Below, piece after piece: positions 27,801 to 37,525 of a stretch of 64,000 bases of DNA (position 1 is the stretch's first letter; each line of letters opens with the position of its first letter). Below the pieces are notes generated by a model. The model made no database searches and was not told the DNA's origin. It was given only the letters and a program-made list of their open reading frames with translations. A program made the position numbers and the translations under genes. The DNA comes from Taibaiella lutea (GTDB lineage Bacteria > Bacteroidota > Bacteroidia > Chitinophagales > Chitinophagaceae): NCBI RefSeq assembly GCF_008629695.1, contig NZ_VWSH01000002.1:875497-939496 (forward strand). Direction: 5' to 3'.

Positions 27801-27862
27801 CAAAGTTATGTTTGTCTTCTATAGTAAGTTCAATTCTACTATGCTGCCGGTATAGTAGAATT
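27801..27862 (-). promoter_or_regulatory. Operator-like inverted repeat and -7 element of the beta-barrel gene
   Basis: The arms at 27832-27842 and 27852-27862 form a perfect 11-bp inverted repeat (TTCTACTAT ... ATAGTAGAA) with a 9-nt spacer. Reading leftward, TAACTTTG at 27808-27801 fits the -7 consensus and lies 23 bp from the repeat. A third half-like CTATAGTA lies between. The design suggests an activator site distinct from the TACCT regulon. Confidence 0.6.
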
Positions 27863-27963
27863 TGCCCATAATGAACTACAAATTTTTGACCTTTACTTTA
27901 ACCGTTTTACTAAAATTAAAAAGACGCAAATTATTGAATATCAATATTTACGTCTTTTACTTG

Positions 27964-28037
<74 letters not shown>

Positions 28038-28122
28038 GCTGAATGGAGCGCAAAAGTAGGGTAAAAAAAAATTCAATCCAATTTTTACCTGAAAAAATAT
28101 CTCAAATGATTCAAAGAAATCC

Positions 28123-28153
28123 TTTGGAAAGGGCTGCTATCTGTTTACCTTTG
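28123..28153 (+). promoter_or_regulatory. Promoter of the Cys/Met enzyme gene
   Basis: TTTG at 28123-28126, 19 bp, then TACCTTTG at 28146-28153: the Bacteroidota -33/-7 consensus. The ATG is at 28177. Confidence 0.75.
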
Positions 28154-28176
28154 CGCATCTTCTAAAAAACTAAAAC

Positions 28177-29331
28177 ATGGCACATCAGGAATATAAAAGA
28201 GGTACCAAATTAATACATGCAGGCGTTGAACCCGATCCGACTACCGGAGCGATTATGACGCCGATTTATCAGACTTCCACTTACGTACAGGCTGCTCCCG
28301 GCGATCATAAAGGTTATGAATATGCCCGTACGCAAAATCCTACAAGAACGGCTTTGCAAAATGCATTGGCTGCTATTGAAAATGGTAAACATGCTTTGTG
28401 CTTTGGTAGCGGTATGGCGGCAACAGATGCAATCATCCGTTTGCTGGTTCCTGGTGATGAAGTGATTGTTTCCAACGATTTATACGGTGGCACTTACCGC
28501 ATCTTCACAAAAGTATTTGCGGTTTATGGTATTAAATTCCATTTTATTCCGATGGATAACGCTGCTAATATTGAACAATATATTAATGATAATACAAAAT
28601 TGATTTGGGTTGAAACACCAACCAATCCTTTGTTGAATGTTATTGACATTGAAGCCGTAAGCAACATTGCTAAAAAACATGGCGTAAAAACTGTTGTGGA
28701 TAATACTTTCGCTTCTCCTTATCTTCAAAATCCGTTGGATTGGGGCGCTGATATCGTTATGCATTCGGCTACAAAATATTTAGGCGGTCACAGTGACGTG
28801 GTGCATGGTTGCGTGATTGTAAAAGATGATGAAACAGAAGAACGTTTAAGATTTATACAGAACAGTTGCGGTGCGGTTCCCGGACCACATGATTGCTGGT
28901 TGATTTTGAGAGGTATCAAAACTTTACATGTGCGTATGGATCGCCATTGTGAGAATGGAGAAAAAGTTGCACGCTTCTTAAAAACACATCCAAAAGTTGA
29001 AAAGGTTTACTGGGTTGGTTTTGAAGACCATCCTAACCATGATATTGCTAAAAAGCAAATGCGCGGTTTTGGTGGTATGATATCTTTTGTTTTGAAAGAT
29101 GACAATATGGAAGCGGCAGTTAACGTTCTTAAGTCAACCAAATTATTTGCTCTGGCAGAATCGCTGGGTGGGGTAGAGTCTTTGATTGGTCATCCTGCAA
29201 GCATGACACATGGTTCCATTCCGAGAGAAGAAAGAATTAAAAACGGTCTGGCAGATTCCTTAATCCGATTGAGTGTCGGAATTGAAGATGCAGACGATTT
29301 GATTGAAGATTTAAGGCAGGCAATTGGATAG
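28177..29331 (+). CDS. Cystathionine gamma-synthase / gamma-lyase family PLP enzyme
   Basis: A 384-aa cytoplasmic PLP enzyme of the Cys/Met metabolism family. It makes or breaks cystathionine in the methionine-cysteine pathway. Visible features are YEYARTQNPTRTALQ, the PLP-phosphate loop FGSGMAATDA (about 76-85), the Asp of VVDNTFASP (about 173-181) and the Schiff-base Lys200 in HSATKYLGGHSD. The C-terminal domain has ESLGGVESLIGHPASMTH, which occurs in both gamma-synthases and gamma-lyases; the sequence alone does not settle which. Monocistronic with its own consensus promoter. Confidence 0.93.
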   Translation: MAHQEYKRGTKLIHAGVEPDPTTGAIMTPIYQTSTYVQAAPGDHKGYEYARTQNPTRTALQNALAAIENGKHALCFGSGMAATDAIIRLLVPGDEVIVSNDLYGGTYRIFTKVFAVYGIKFHFIPMDNAANIEQYINDNTKLIWVETPTNPLLNVIDIEAVSNIAKKHGVKTVVDNTFASPYLQNPLDWGADIVMHSATKYLGGHSDVVHGCVIVKDDETEERLRFIQNSCGAVPGPHDCWLILRGIKTLHVRMDRHCENGEKVARFLKTHPKVEKVYWVGFEDHPNHDIAKKQMRGFGGMISFVLKDDNMEAAVNVLKSTKLFALAESLGGVESLIGHPASMTHGSIPREERIKNGLADSLIRLSVGIEDADDLIEDLRQAIG

Positions 29332-29398
29332 TGAATTTGTGCATGGTAAAAATATTTTGACCATTCGCAATTTAGCATTGACCATTTACAATTGACAA

Positions 29399-31504
29399 TT
29401 GACATTGATTAAAGCGCATTTCAAATTAAAAAACATAATCAAGAGCATACTTTTTCTAAGTATGCTCTTGTCGTGCTTTATAGTTAATGCCCAGAAAAAA
29501 TCAGATACTGTTACGGTCAGGAAGTCTAATCAGATATTAATATTGGATAATGACTATGGTGAGTATATAAAAAACGATACAAGCTCTGTTAATAAGCTTA
29601 TAGGTAATGTGAAATTATTGCATGGTTCCGATACGCTTTATTGTGACAGCGCTTATTTCTATACACAGCGTAATGGCGTAGAAGCCTTTGGCGATGTGCT
29701 CATCCGTCAATTAGACGGGACGGAAGCTTCTGCCGACTATATGCGTTATAATGGTAAAACCAAGATAGTGTATATGCGTTCCGATGGTTTGAATGATGTT
29801 CAATTATTCGATGGCAAGCTGAATACTTTATGGTCAAAAGAAATTGACTATAACATGCAGACCAAAGTCGGCAAATATCACAAAAGAGGATTTCTGCAAA
29901 CAGAGACAACTGTAGTGGAAAGCAACACCGGTGAGTATAACATGAAATCGAAAGATGCAAGATTTAAAGGAAATGTAATTGTTACAGATCCTGAATACCG
30001 TGCTGTTTCCGAAGATTTGGGTTATAATACCGATACTAAAGTTGCACGATTTTTTGCTCCCTCTGTGGTAACGAATGACAAGTCAATATTGCAGACAAGC
30101 AACGGTGTTTATGATACCAAAAACAGGATATCTCATTTTGTGGACCGGTCTTCCATTCTTAACGAAGGACAATATATAGAGGGCGATACACTGGATTATA
30201 ACCGTAACTCCGGTTATGGCTATGCAAGAGGAAATGTAATTGCCATTGACACAGGCATGAAATCCATTTTATATTGTGGCGCAGCTGATTATAATGAAAT
30301 CCGTAAAACTTTATTGGCTTTTGATAAACCTTTAATGCGAAAAACCGACGGAAAGGATAGCATGTTTATCAAAGCGGACACTTTTTTCTCTGCGCCCGAC
30401 CCGTCAAAAGGGAAAGTATTGTCAGCACAGGATAGCTTGCAACAAACAGCCAATGACATCATATCTTCTATCGGTGCAGATAGTGCCTTAAATGCTGCCG
30501 ATTCCTCTTTGCATCTTTTGGATACTGTTTTAAGTAAGCCGGACATCAAAGACACCATGAGCCTTATACCTGACGATGCTTTTGGTTTGGGTGATGCTTC
30601 CTTAATGGATTCTATTCCTTCTGTCGATTCCGTTTTGCCAAAAACAGACTCCTCTTCAACTGTTTCAAAGCTGAAAGAGCAGATGGATCAGATGGTTTAT
30701 AACAAAGCTAACAGCGAAAATAAAAAGTTGTCGTCGGAAGCGTCAGACACTATGCAATTGTCCTCTTCCGCCATACGTTTAAGAAATTTTGATTCTGCAA
30801 GCCAGACGTATCGTAATACGCCGCAGGAGCCGGATACTTCAGGGCCAAGGTATTTTGTGGGTTACCATCATGTGTTGATTTATAACGATTCCCTGCAGGG
30901 AAAATGTGACAGCATCCGTTATTCTCAGGTGGACTCTTTCCTTAGGATGTATCAGAATCCTGTATTATGGCCTAAGAATGGAGAATTGTTGGGTGATGTG
31001 ATCTACATGAAAACAGATAGCAACAAACTGAAGCAGGTTATCGTACCTAAAAATGCTATAATGATCAACAGGTCGGGGCCGGAAAAAGCAAATATGTTCG
31101 ATCAGATTCAGGGAAATTCCATCAATGGTTATCTGAGCAATAACAGCCTGGATTCTATGATTGCAGAGCCGGATGCGTCCAGTATTTATTTCGTAAAAGA
31201 TGAAGACAGCGCTTATGTAGGCAGTAGCGAAGCCAAGTCGGAGACTATCAAAGTTTTTTTCAAAAAGGAGGAAATAGACAAGATATATTATATCAAAAAT
31301 GTGGAACAAAAAACCACACCGATGAAAGATGTTGCACCGGCTTCTTTAAGATTGAGCAGATATAAATGGCGCGAAGAAGAACGCCCCAAAACCTTAGAAG
31401 CATTCCTGAACGGAACAACTTTGCCGCATTCACCTTCTTTACTCGAAATGTATGAAGAGCTTCCATTACAGAATAATGAGGAAGCAGATAGTACGAAACA
31501 GTAA
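29399..31504 (+). CDS. OstA/LptA-like outer-membrane biogenesis protein
   Basis: A 701-aa exported protein. The N-terminal 260 residues hold repeated LptA/OstA-type beta-jellyroll strands (DSAYFYTQRNGVEAFGDVLIRQ, GNVIVTDPEYRAVS, KGRFFAPS-like), the domain that carries LPS across the periplasm. A Ser/Asp-rich low-complexity linker (about 330-470) follows, then another strand-rich region. The start is a TTG at 29399 or 29405; the first ATG would remove most of the signal peptide (which ends FIVNAQ). The stop abuts the uvrC stop on the other strand. The upstream sequence contains short AATTGAC-type repeats. Confidence 0.8.
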   Translation: MTLIKAHFKLKNIIKSILFLSMLLSCFIVNAQKKSDTVTVRKSNQILILDNDYGEYIKNDTSSVNKLIGNVKLLHGSDTLYCDSAYFYTQRNGVEAFGDVLIRQLDGTEASADYMRYNGKTKIVYMRSDGLNDVQLFDGKLNTLWSKEIDYNMQTKVGKYHKRGFLQTETTVVESNTGEYNMKSKDARFKGNVIVTDPEYRAVSEDLGYNTDTKVARFFAPSVVTNDKSILQTSNGVYDTKNRISHFVDRSSILNEGQYIEGDTLDYNRNSGYGYARGNVIAIDTGMKSILYCGAADYNEIRKTLLAFDKPLMRKTDGKDSMFIKADTFFSAPDPSKGKVLSAQDSLQQTANDIISSIGADSALNAADSSLHLLDTVLSKPDIKDTMSLIPDDAFGLGDASLMDSIPSVDSVLPKTDSSSTVSKLKEQMDQMVYNKANSENKKLSSEASDTMQLSSSAIRLRNFDSASQTYRNTPQEPDTSGPRYFVGYHHVLIYNDSLQGKCDSIRYSQVDSFLRMYQNPVLWPKNGELLGDVIYMKTDSNKLKQVIVPKNAIMINRSGPEKANMFDQIQGNSINGYLSNNSLDSMIAEPDASSIYFVKDEDSAYVGSSEAKSETIKVFFKKEEIDKIYYIKNVEQKTTPMKDVAPASLRLSRYKWREEERPKTLEAFLNGTTLPHSPSLLEMYEELPLQNNEEADSTKQ

Positions 31505-33319
31505 TTATTTCTCTTCCGGATGGAAATATTCGTACACCACTCTTGCCTTTGAAGCACCGATAGTCATGGTCAATTCCCTTAAAGTCATTTCCTTTATACG
31601 CTTTACGGAACGGTAGGTTTGTAATAAAGTCTGGGCCGTCTTTCCACCTATGCCAGGAATATCTTCCAGTTCATTTTTAATAGTTCCTTTGCTGCGCACA
31701 TCCCTGTGGAAAGTAATACCAAAGCGGTGTACCTCATCTCTTATTCTGCGAATCAATAACAGGCTTTGTCCGTTATAAGGTAATTGCAACGGGTCTTTAT
31801 CTCCGGGATAAAAAATACTTTCTTCTCTTTTGGCAAGGCCGACAATTGTCATGCTACCTGTTAAACCCAGTTCTTCAATACTCTTTAAAGCCGCGCCCAG
31901 TTGTCCTTTGCCACCATCAATAATAACCAGTTGCGGTAAAGGTTGCTGTTCTTCCATCAATCTTTTATAACGGCGTTTTACTATTTCAGCCATAGACGCA
32001 AAGTCATTGATGCCTTCAACGGTCTTGATATGAAAATGCCGGTAATCCTTTTTGGACGGTACGCCGTCTTTAAAACAAACCATAGCCGCCACTGGAAAGC
32101 TTCCCTGAAAGTTAGAGTTATCAAAGCATTCTATATGAGCCGGAAACTTTGGCAGCTGCAGGTCTTCTTCCAGTTGTTCCAGCATTTCCTGTCTGTCTAT
32201 TTCCGTTCTGTCCTTTAAAAGCAACCTTGATTTCTGCTTATGTTCCTGTTTGAAATATTCTGCATTCTTAAAACTTAAATCCAGTAATTTCTTTTTATCT
32301 CCCGCAATAGGAATGGTAAGCTTTATATCGGTTTCTTCTGTTTCCACTTCGAAAGGAACTACAAATTCCTTTGATATGGATTGAAATTTCGGCCTTAAAA
32401 AAGCAAGCGCATAGGCCAGCATTTCGGCAGGCGTTTCATCCAGTTTACGTTCTATGTATATGCTTTTGGTATGGATGATTTTTCCTTCCGTTACCACCAT
32501 ATAGTTGACATAAGCATCGTCTTCCATTACAATAATGCTTGCCACATCCGTATTAATCAAATGACTGCTCAGCACCGACGTTTTACTTTGGTAACGTTGC
32601 AATAAATCTATTTTCTGCTTCAGCATCTGTGCTTTTTCAAATTCAAGCGCAGCTACATGGGCATTCATGTTTTCTTTCAACGCATTCAGGACGGGACTTA
32701 AATTGCCTTTTACCAATTGGCGTATATAATCGATATTACCTTTATACTGTTCTTCCGTCTGGTGTCCTTCGCAAGGCCCACTGCAATTACCAAGATGGTA
32801 TTCCAGGCAAACCTTGAACTTGCCTCTTGCAATATTATTAGGCGTAAGATTCAATCCGCAGGTCCTTAGCGGAATCGTTTCTTTAATAATATCCATCAAT
32901 TCACGCACGCTTGCCACACTCGTAAAAGGCCCGATGTATTCCGAGCCGTCGCGCACTACCTGTCTTGTAAGATAAACACGCGGGAAATTTTCTTTTCTGA
33001 TAACGACGTAAGGATAGCTCTTGTCATCTTTAAGGCTGATATTGTATGGCGGCTTGAAATGCTTTATCAGCGAGTTTTCCAGCAGAAAGGCATCGTGTTC
33101 GTTATTGGTGATAGTCCATTCAATATTGTCAATCAGAGAAACCAATACTGCCGTTTTTCTGTTATCATGCTGCTTTACAAAATAGGAAGTAATGCGTTTT
33201 CTTAAATCTTTTGCTTTGCCTACATACAGCAGCTTTTTGTCGGAGCTATAATACTTATAAATTCCGGGTGCATGGGGTAGGGTACTGACAATGTTTTGCT
33301 GAAAAAAATCTTTGATCAT
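31505..33319 (-). CDS. uvrC: Excinuclease ABC subunit C
   Basis: The 604-aa nuclease of nucleotide excision repair, which cuts on both sides of the lesion with UvrB. Domain order is complete: GIY-YIG nuclease (about 15-95, PGIYKYYSSDKKLLYVGKAKDLRKR read as two motifs), Cys cluster region (CGLNLTPNN ... CLEYHLGNCSGPC), UVR motif (about 200-235), the RNase H-like endonuclease domain with ECFDNSNFQG and IIDGGKGQL, and a C-terminal helix-hairpin-helix (IPGIGGKTAQTLL). Length is normal. Convergent with the OstA-like gene with no space between. Confidence 0.97.
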   Translation of the reverse strand: MIKDFFQQNIVSTLPHAPGIYKYYSSDKKLLYVGKAKDLRKRITSYFVKQHDNRKTAVLVSLIDNIEWTITNNEHDAFLLENSLIKHFKPPYNISLKDDKSYPYVVIRKENFPRVYLTRQVVRDGSEYIGPFTSVASVRELMDIIKETIPLRTCGLNLTPNNIARGKFKVCLEYHLGNCSGPCEGHQTEEQYKGNIDYIRQLVKGNLSPVLNALKENMNAHVAALEFEKAQMLKQKIDLLQRYQSKTSVLSSHLINTDVASIIVMEDDAYVNYMVVTEGKIIHTKSIYIERKLDETPAEMLAYALAFLRPKFQSISKEFVVPFEVETEETDIKLTIPIAGDKKKLLDLSFKNAEYFKQEHKQKSRLLLKDRTEIDRQEMLEQLEEDLQLPKFPAHIECFDNSNFQGSFPVAAMVCFKDGVPSKKDYRHFHIKTVEGINDFASMAEIVKRRYKRLMEEQQPLPQLVIIDGGKGQLGAALKSIEELGLTGSMTIVGLAKREESIFYPGDKDPLQLPYNGQSLLLIRRIRDEVHRFGITFHRDVRSKGTIKNELEDIPGIGGKTAQTLLQTYRSVKRIKEMTLRELTMTIGASKARVVYEYFHPEEK

Positions 33320-33489
33320 CTTGGCTTATCTCCTATGCAAAGTAAAGAAAAAGGACGGATTGAATCTAAAGGCATTTATTGGCAGAGTGAAAATTATAAG
33401 CATTGTTTTATGATTTTGTGTCTATATTGTATGCGCAATTTTTTTGCAGGAAAATATCATTTACTTAAAACACAGTTTTTATTTTAATC

Positions 33490-35208
33490 ATGAAAAAAAA
33501 TCTTTTGACCTTATTATCCGTATTATTAATCTCAACAGCCTCTTTTGCTCAATTTAAAGTATTGGCCACCGGCAATGGTTTTGAAGAACCCGAAGATGGT
33601 TATGCCAAAATTATTCAGGAAAAAAGCGGTTATACTTTTTTCCTGCACGTTACCATTAAAGAAGGCATCAATGTGCGTATCTATGACAAAAACCATCAGC
33701 AGGTTGCCGAAAAGCATATTACACCCGATTATGGAAAATTACGTGTCGGAAAGGGAAAAGGTGCAATGGGCGGTGTACAGGGCATTTATGAAATAAACAA
33801 AAACATCGTACTGTTTTTAAGTGAATATGATGATGGAGGTATCCCGACGCTTTATCGTATGATCATTGATGGAGTAACAGGTAATTTATTGGAGGAAAAA
33901 ACTATCGGGACGCTCAATAAATTGAGGTTCGTGGATGGGTATGCTTCCGTTTTCGGAAAGGTCCCTACACCTGCTTTTTATGTTAGAAAAGACCCCGAAA
34001 GTGATAACTATGCAGTGGCGCTTTTCAATTCCTTTGCTTCCGACCGTAACGAAAGAATAGAGTTGGTGCATTATAACAAAGACCATCAGGAAATCAGCAG
34101 GGCATTTTATCAGTCGCCCGATAACGACTATAAGTACCTGAACTTTATGGATCTATGCGTGCGTGGTGACAAAGAGATAGTCGCCGTTGTGGTCGGGATG
34201 AATACACGCAGCTCCGGTGGCGACCTTAACGGAACTTTGTTGATGGGCTCTTTAAAAGCAGGTGCAAAATCCTTCGACCTTCAAAGAATAGTTTATCCTG
34301 ATGCGGGTAAAATTGCAGAATCTATGATCCGGTATAATAAAACCAAAGACGAATATATTTTAATTTCAGTAAAACCGGGAAAAGACAAAACTGATAAAAA
34401 TGCAAGAGGCTACAGAACAGTTATAAAATCGGTAGGTGCTGAAGCAACGACTACAATGATCAATTCAGGTCCTATAAATAGAATTGCCAATAAGCACTAT
34501 GACAAAAAGGATCAGTTTCTTGCTATTCCGCAAATATTATATCTTAATGACGACGGCAGTTATACGATTGTATTTGAAGAGAACAGAGCAGTTGCAGGTA
34601 CGAGCGGGGGTATGGTATATTCTTCTAATGCTATAACTACGGTAAGTAACACTACAGGCAGGATGAGTTCTTCTCCCGGATTTACTTATTCGGGCGCAGG
34701 TGGCAGTGCACCTTCTTTTTATTTAGAAGATATCGGTATTATTGAATACAATGCTGACGGGACTGAAAAGGGGACCTATTATATTCCCAAAAGCCAGAAA
34801 GTGCGTGAAATTCCGAGAGCTATTTACTATTCTTTCAGGGATGAAACAGGTATTAAGCTGATAGATGGAAATCAATTTAAATCTTTCTATTTTTTTAATG
34901 GAAAGGACAAACGGTATGTGTTGATGAATGATATTGCTAAAAATCAGGATAAGGTGGATGACGGCAAAAAGGTGACAACGATTCAGGGTCTTGATGAATG
35001 TGAGGCATATTCATTTGAAATAGGTAATGGTGAAAATATGCCGAAGCGTAAGTTGGTTTTTGAAGATAAAGAACATAAAAAAGAGAAGGATATGGCGCTG
35101 TTTGCCATATCCGATTTTGACAGAGAAAACAATGTTTTGGTAACGATGAAACTGGAACATGTAAAAAGAGATAAAGAAGTTAAATTGGTCTGGCTGCAAC
35201 CGGAATAA
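33490..35208 (+). CDS. Secreted protein of unknown function
   Basis: A 572-aa protein with a signal peptide (about 1-20, ASFAQ). The mature region is strand-rich with regularly spaced hydrophobic blades, compatible with a beta-propeller (YRMIIDGVTGNLLEEK, EYILISVKPGKDK, SYTIVFEENR). No sorting domain is present, so it is probably periplasmic or an outer-membrane-associated protein. It stands alone, between uvrC and the AlaDH/PNT gene, with a strong terminator after it. Confidence 0.7.
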   Translation: MKKNLLTLLSVLLISTASFAQFKVLATGNGFEEPEDGYAKIIQEKSGYTFFLHVTIKEGINVRIYDKNHQQVAEKHITPDYGKLRVGKGKGAMGGVQGIYEINKNIVLFLSEYDDGGIPTLYRMIIDGVTGNLLEEKTIGTLNKLRFVDGYASVFGKVPTPAFYVRKDPESDNYAVALFNSFASDRNERIELVHYNKDHQEISRAFYQSPDNDYKYLNFMDLCVRGDKEIVAVVVGMNTRSSGGDLNGTLLMGSLKAGAKSFDLQRIVYPDAGKIAESMIRYNKTKDEYILISVKPGKDKTDKNARGYRTVIKSVGAEATTTMINSGPINRIANKHYDKKDQFLAIPQILYLNDDGSYTIVFEENRAVAGTSGGMVYSSNAITTVSNTTGRMSSSPGFTYSGAGGSAPSFYLEDIGIIEYNADGTEKGTYYIPKSQKVREIPRAIYYSFRDETGIKLIDGNQFKSFYFFNGKDKRYVLMNDIAKNQDKVDDGKKVTTIQGLDECEAYSFEIGNGENMPKRKLVFEDKEHKKEKDMALFAISDFDRENNVLVTMKLEHVKRDKEVKLVWLQPE

Positions 35209-35211
35209 CAT

Positions 35212-35254
35212 AAAAAGGAAACGTTCATCAACTAATGATGAACGTTTCCTTTTT
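35212..35254. terminator. Bidirectional terminator
   Basis: A perfect 19-bp stem (35212-35230 with 35236-35254), with A-tract and T-tract ends, between convergent genes. Confidence 0.88.
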
Positions 35255-35270
35255 ACTGTAGTATTATAAA

Positions 35271-36485
35271 TTATTTTACCGGATAAGCATAATCGCTTAA
35301 ATACTCAAATGGCGTTGTCAGCTTGCCATCTTTACAAATAGTGGCTCTGTCCAGTATATCGCTTTTCTCTTTCAGTAATTCAGGTAAAATGTACTTGATA
35401 ATATGTTCTCCGAAATGCTCCGAAGCGTCTCTTGGCAGTTCATTCGGTAAATTATCAACTGCCATTACATCAATAATATCCTTGTCATTCTGAAAAGGCG
35501 CGACTTTCTCTATCGTATTTCTGTCAATGCCGTATACAGGATCTGCAATGGTGGAAGAACCGAGATTGATAGGCACCGAACCATCTTCATCGCAGGTAAT
35601 ATCTGCCATAATTTTTATCCTGAATTCAGGATTGGCTACATCTGATTTTTCAAATAAGCGTGGAATGCTTTTATCCCAATAGATACCGTTCATCAGTATA
35701 TCGGCCGCTTTTGTAAATGGCAGGAACTTACATTGGTATTGTTCCGGGTTATGATGGAAATCATCCCTTGAATAAGCGCCTGTATTTTTATTTTCATAAA
35801 GGGCAGCACCTTTCAGTAAAGTATAAACAGGATAATCATATTCCTTTACCAAGAAATCTTCAGGCTCAACACTTTCAATATCCCAATGGTGCATGATTTC
35901 CAGAATACCTGCGGTAACCCTTCCGGAGCCTGTCACGGCAATCTTAACCGGAGGCAATTTTACATAACGGTATTGCTTCAGCATTTCATCCATATCCTTA
36001 CAGGCATGTGCCGGAATAAGCGAGAACATCCGCGTCTTTTTGCCATAAGTCATCAGCCCGTTATGCGCGCCGACCACACCTGCAAAAACGCCGAAACCCA
36101 GAATCCTGGCGCCATCTTCATAAGTAAGGGCCTCATAGTCAATCATGCGCACTTTCTTTTCTATAAGCGCGTGCATCAATGGCTGGTTATACGGTTGTTT
36201 CTTTTTGGTATGCGAGAAAAAGAAGAAAATTTTATTTGGAATCAGATGTTCGATCTTAACCTCCTTTATGCCGAATATCACATCGCAATCCTCTAAATTA
36301 TCCTGCATGTTTACGCCTGCTTTAATATATTCGGCATCTGGGAAACAACGGGTGACAGAAGGTTCTGCAACTATTTCAATCTGCCCGGAATAGAATTGTA
36401 AGACATCGGCACATTGAGTTGGTGTGAGGGCAACTCTGGTATCGGGTGGTGTTTTGCCTTCTCTTATCAGGCCAATTTTAATCAT
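35271..36485 (-). CDS. AlaDH/PNT-family NAD-dependent dehydrogenase (saccharopine dehydrogenase-like)
   Basis: A 404-aa protein with the N-terminal AlaDH/PNT catalytic domain (IGLIREGKTPPDTRVALTP) and a central Rossmann fold (KIAVTGSGRVTAGILEI). The HTKKKQPYNQPLM segment with a conserved His and Lys resembles saccharopine and lysine-forming dehydrogenases rather than true alanine dehydrogenase. It may join lysine and 2-oxoglutarate metabolism, but the substrate is not settled. The leftward gene ends convergently with the secreted-protein gene; it is followed on the other side by tRNA-Leu. Confidence 0.8.
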   Translation of the reverse strand: MIKIGLIREGKTPPDTRVALTPTQCADVLQFYSGQIEIVAEPSVTRCFPDAEYIKAGVNMQDNLEDCDVIFGIKEVKIEHLIPNKIFFFFSHTKKKQPYNQPLMHALIEKKVRMIDYEALTYEDGARILGFGVFAGVVGAHNGLMTYGKKTRMFSLIPAHACKDMDEMLKQYRYVKLPPVKIAVTGSGRVTAGILEIMHHWDIESVEPEDFLVKEYDYPVYTLLKGAALYENKNTGAYSRDDFHHNPEQYQCKFLPFTKAADILMNGIYWDKSIPRLFEKSDVANPEFRIKIMADITCDEDGSVPINLGSSTIADPVYGIDRNTIEKVAPFQNDKDIIDVMAVDNLPNELPRDASEHFGEHIIKYILPELLKEKSDILDRATICKDGKLTTPFEYLSDYAYPVK

Positions 36486-36617
36486 ACGGATTTTTTAAAG
36501 TTTCCAAAGGTAATGCTTCGGCATTTGACAGGCGCCTGCATCAAAATGTGACGGCGCAAAATAAAGCTTTTCAATTTTTATCTCAGGGAAAAAAATGTTG
36601 AAATTTTTCTTTTAGAA

Positions 36618-36649
36618 TTTGGTAGAACAAAAATGTTACTCTACTTTTG
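36618..36649 (+). promoter_or_regulatory. Promoter of tRNA-Leu
   Basis: TTTG at 36618-36621, a 20-bp spacer, then TACTTTTG at 36642-36649. The mature tRNA begins 27 nt later. Confidence 0.75.
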
Positions 36650-36675
36650 CGTCCCGTTACGACGGAAATATTGAG

Positions 36676-36759
36676 GCCCAGATGGCGGAATTGGTAGACG
36701 CGCTAGACTCAAAATCTTGTATTCGCAAGGATGTGCAGGTTCGATTCCTGTTCTGGGCA
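36676..36759 (+). tRNA. tRNA-Leu (CAA)
   Basis: A class II tRNA of 84 nt without CCA. The acceptor GCCCAGA pairs with TCTGGGC, the anticodon loop CTCAAAA gives CAA, a long variable arm follows (TATTCGCAAGGAT region), and the T-arm is CAGGTTCGATTCCTG. It marks the left edge of the accessory island. Confidence 0.97.
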
Positions 36760-36770
36760 CACTGATTATC

Positions 36771-36800
36771 AAGGAGTTACATTTTGTAGCTCCTTTTTTT
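36771..36800 (+). terminator. Terminator after tRNA-Leu
   Basis: A stem of AAGGAG-x-TAC with GTA-x-CTCCTT running into T7. Confidence 0.8.
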
Positions 36801-36876
36801 GTATGTGTCATTTTGGGTCTTGCACTATCTTTCAATCTTTTTCGGGCATGTTATCATAAATCTTAATTTTCAATTT

Positions 36877-37464
36877 ATGTCCATTCAGTTTTACATTGAT
36901 GAAGTTCCAGATATAGTAATCTATTTAGAAACGCGGCTCAATTTCTGCAATGTGAATTACAAATGTCTAACCTATACCCCAATAATTGTAGGTAAAGAAT
37001 GTGTGCCCTACACTAATTACAATGAACAGGGTATTGTAACAATCTATTTAAGTAAAGATATTTGCATAGGGGATAGAGTTGGTGATGCTGTTTTGCAGAT
37101 TTCTCATGAAATTATTCATTGTATACGTCCTCCCAAAGCATATGCTGGAACAAACGTTTTAGAAGAAGGGTTAGCGACTTGGTTTGCATACGAATATACT
37201 CGTCATCGATTTGCTGGTACAAATTATGGAAATAATCTCAAGCCCAGTGATAAAAGTAATTACCTGTGTGCATTCGATTTGTATGAAAAATTAATAGAAG
37301 TTTTCCCTGATTGCGTAAAACATATTCTACATGACAATCCTAATTTGGTTATTAAAGACATAAAAAGTAAACATTTCGAAGAGGTCTTCAATAAACACAG
37401 AGGCGGATTTAAAGATGAATACAAGGCTATGATAAATGCCTTGATACTTGATTTTATCTACTGA
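36877..37464 (+). CDS. Putative zinc metallopeptidase (HExxH protein)
   Basis: A 195-aa protein; the start is set at the Met at 36877, because the frame upstream runs through the tRNA terminator. It has the zinc-protease signature HEIIH (His77, Glu78, His81) and, 15 residues later, an EEGLATWF segment whose Glu is the expected third zinc ligand of gluzincins. There is no signal peptide, so it acts in the cytoplasm. The family resembles small peptidases found beside defence or toxin genes, but the substrate is unknown. It is the first gene of the island. Confidence 0.65.
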   Translation: MSIQFYIDEVPDIVIYLETRLNFCNVNYKCLTYTPIIVGKECVPYTNYNEQGIVTIYLSKDICIGDRVGDAVLQISHEIIHCIRPPKAYAGTNVLEEGLATWFAYEYTRHRFAGTNYGNNLKPSDKSNYLCAFDLYEKLIEVFPDCVKHILHDNPNLVIKDIKSKHFEEVFNKHRGGFKDEYKAMINALILDFIY

Positions 37465-37497
37465 TTAGATTTCTAATTATTTCCTTCGGAATAAATT

Positions 37498-37525
37498 GCG
37501 TCGTACAATTCCGCCATCTCTGGGC
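37498..37525 (-). pseudogene. Inverted fragment of tRNA-Leu (5' end)
   Basis: On the minus strand from 37525, GCCCAGA, then two extra bases, then TGGCGGAATTG and GACGC follow in the same order as in the intact tRNA-Leu at 36676. Nearly all of the first 27 bases align. The rest of the tRNA is missing. It is inverted relative to the intact gene about 800 bp away. Confidence 0.65.
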
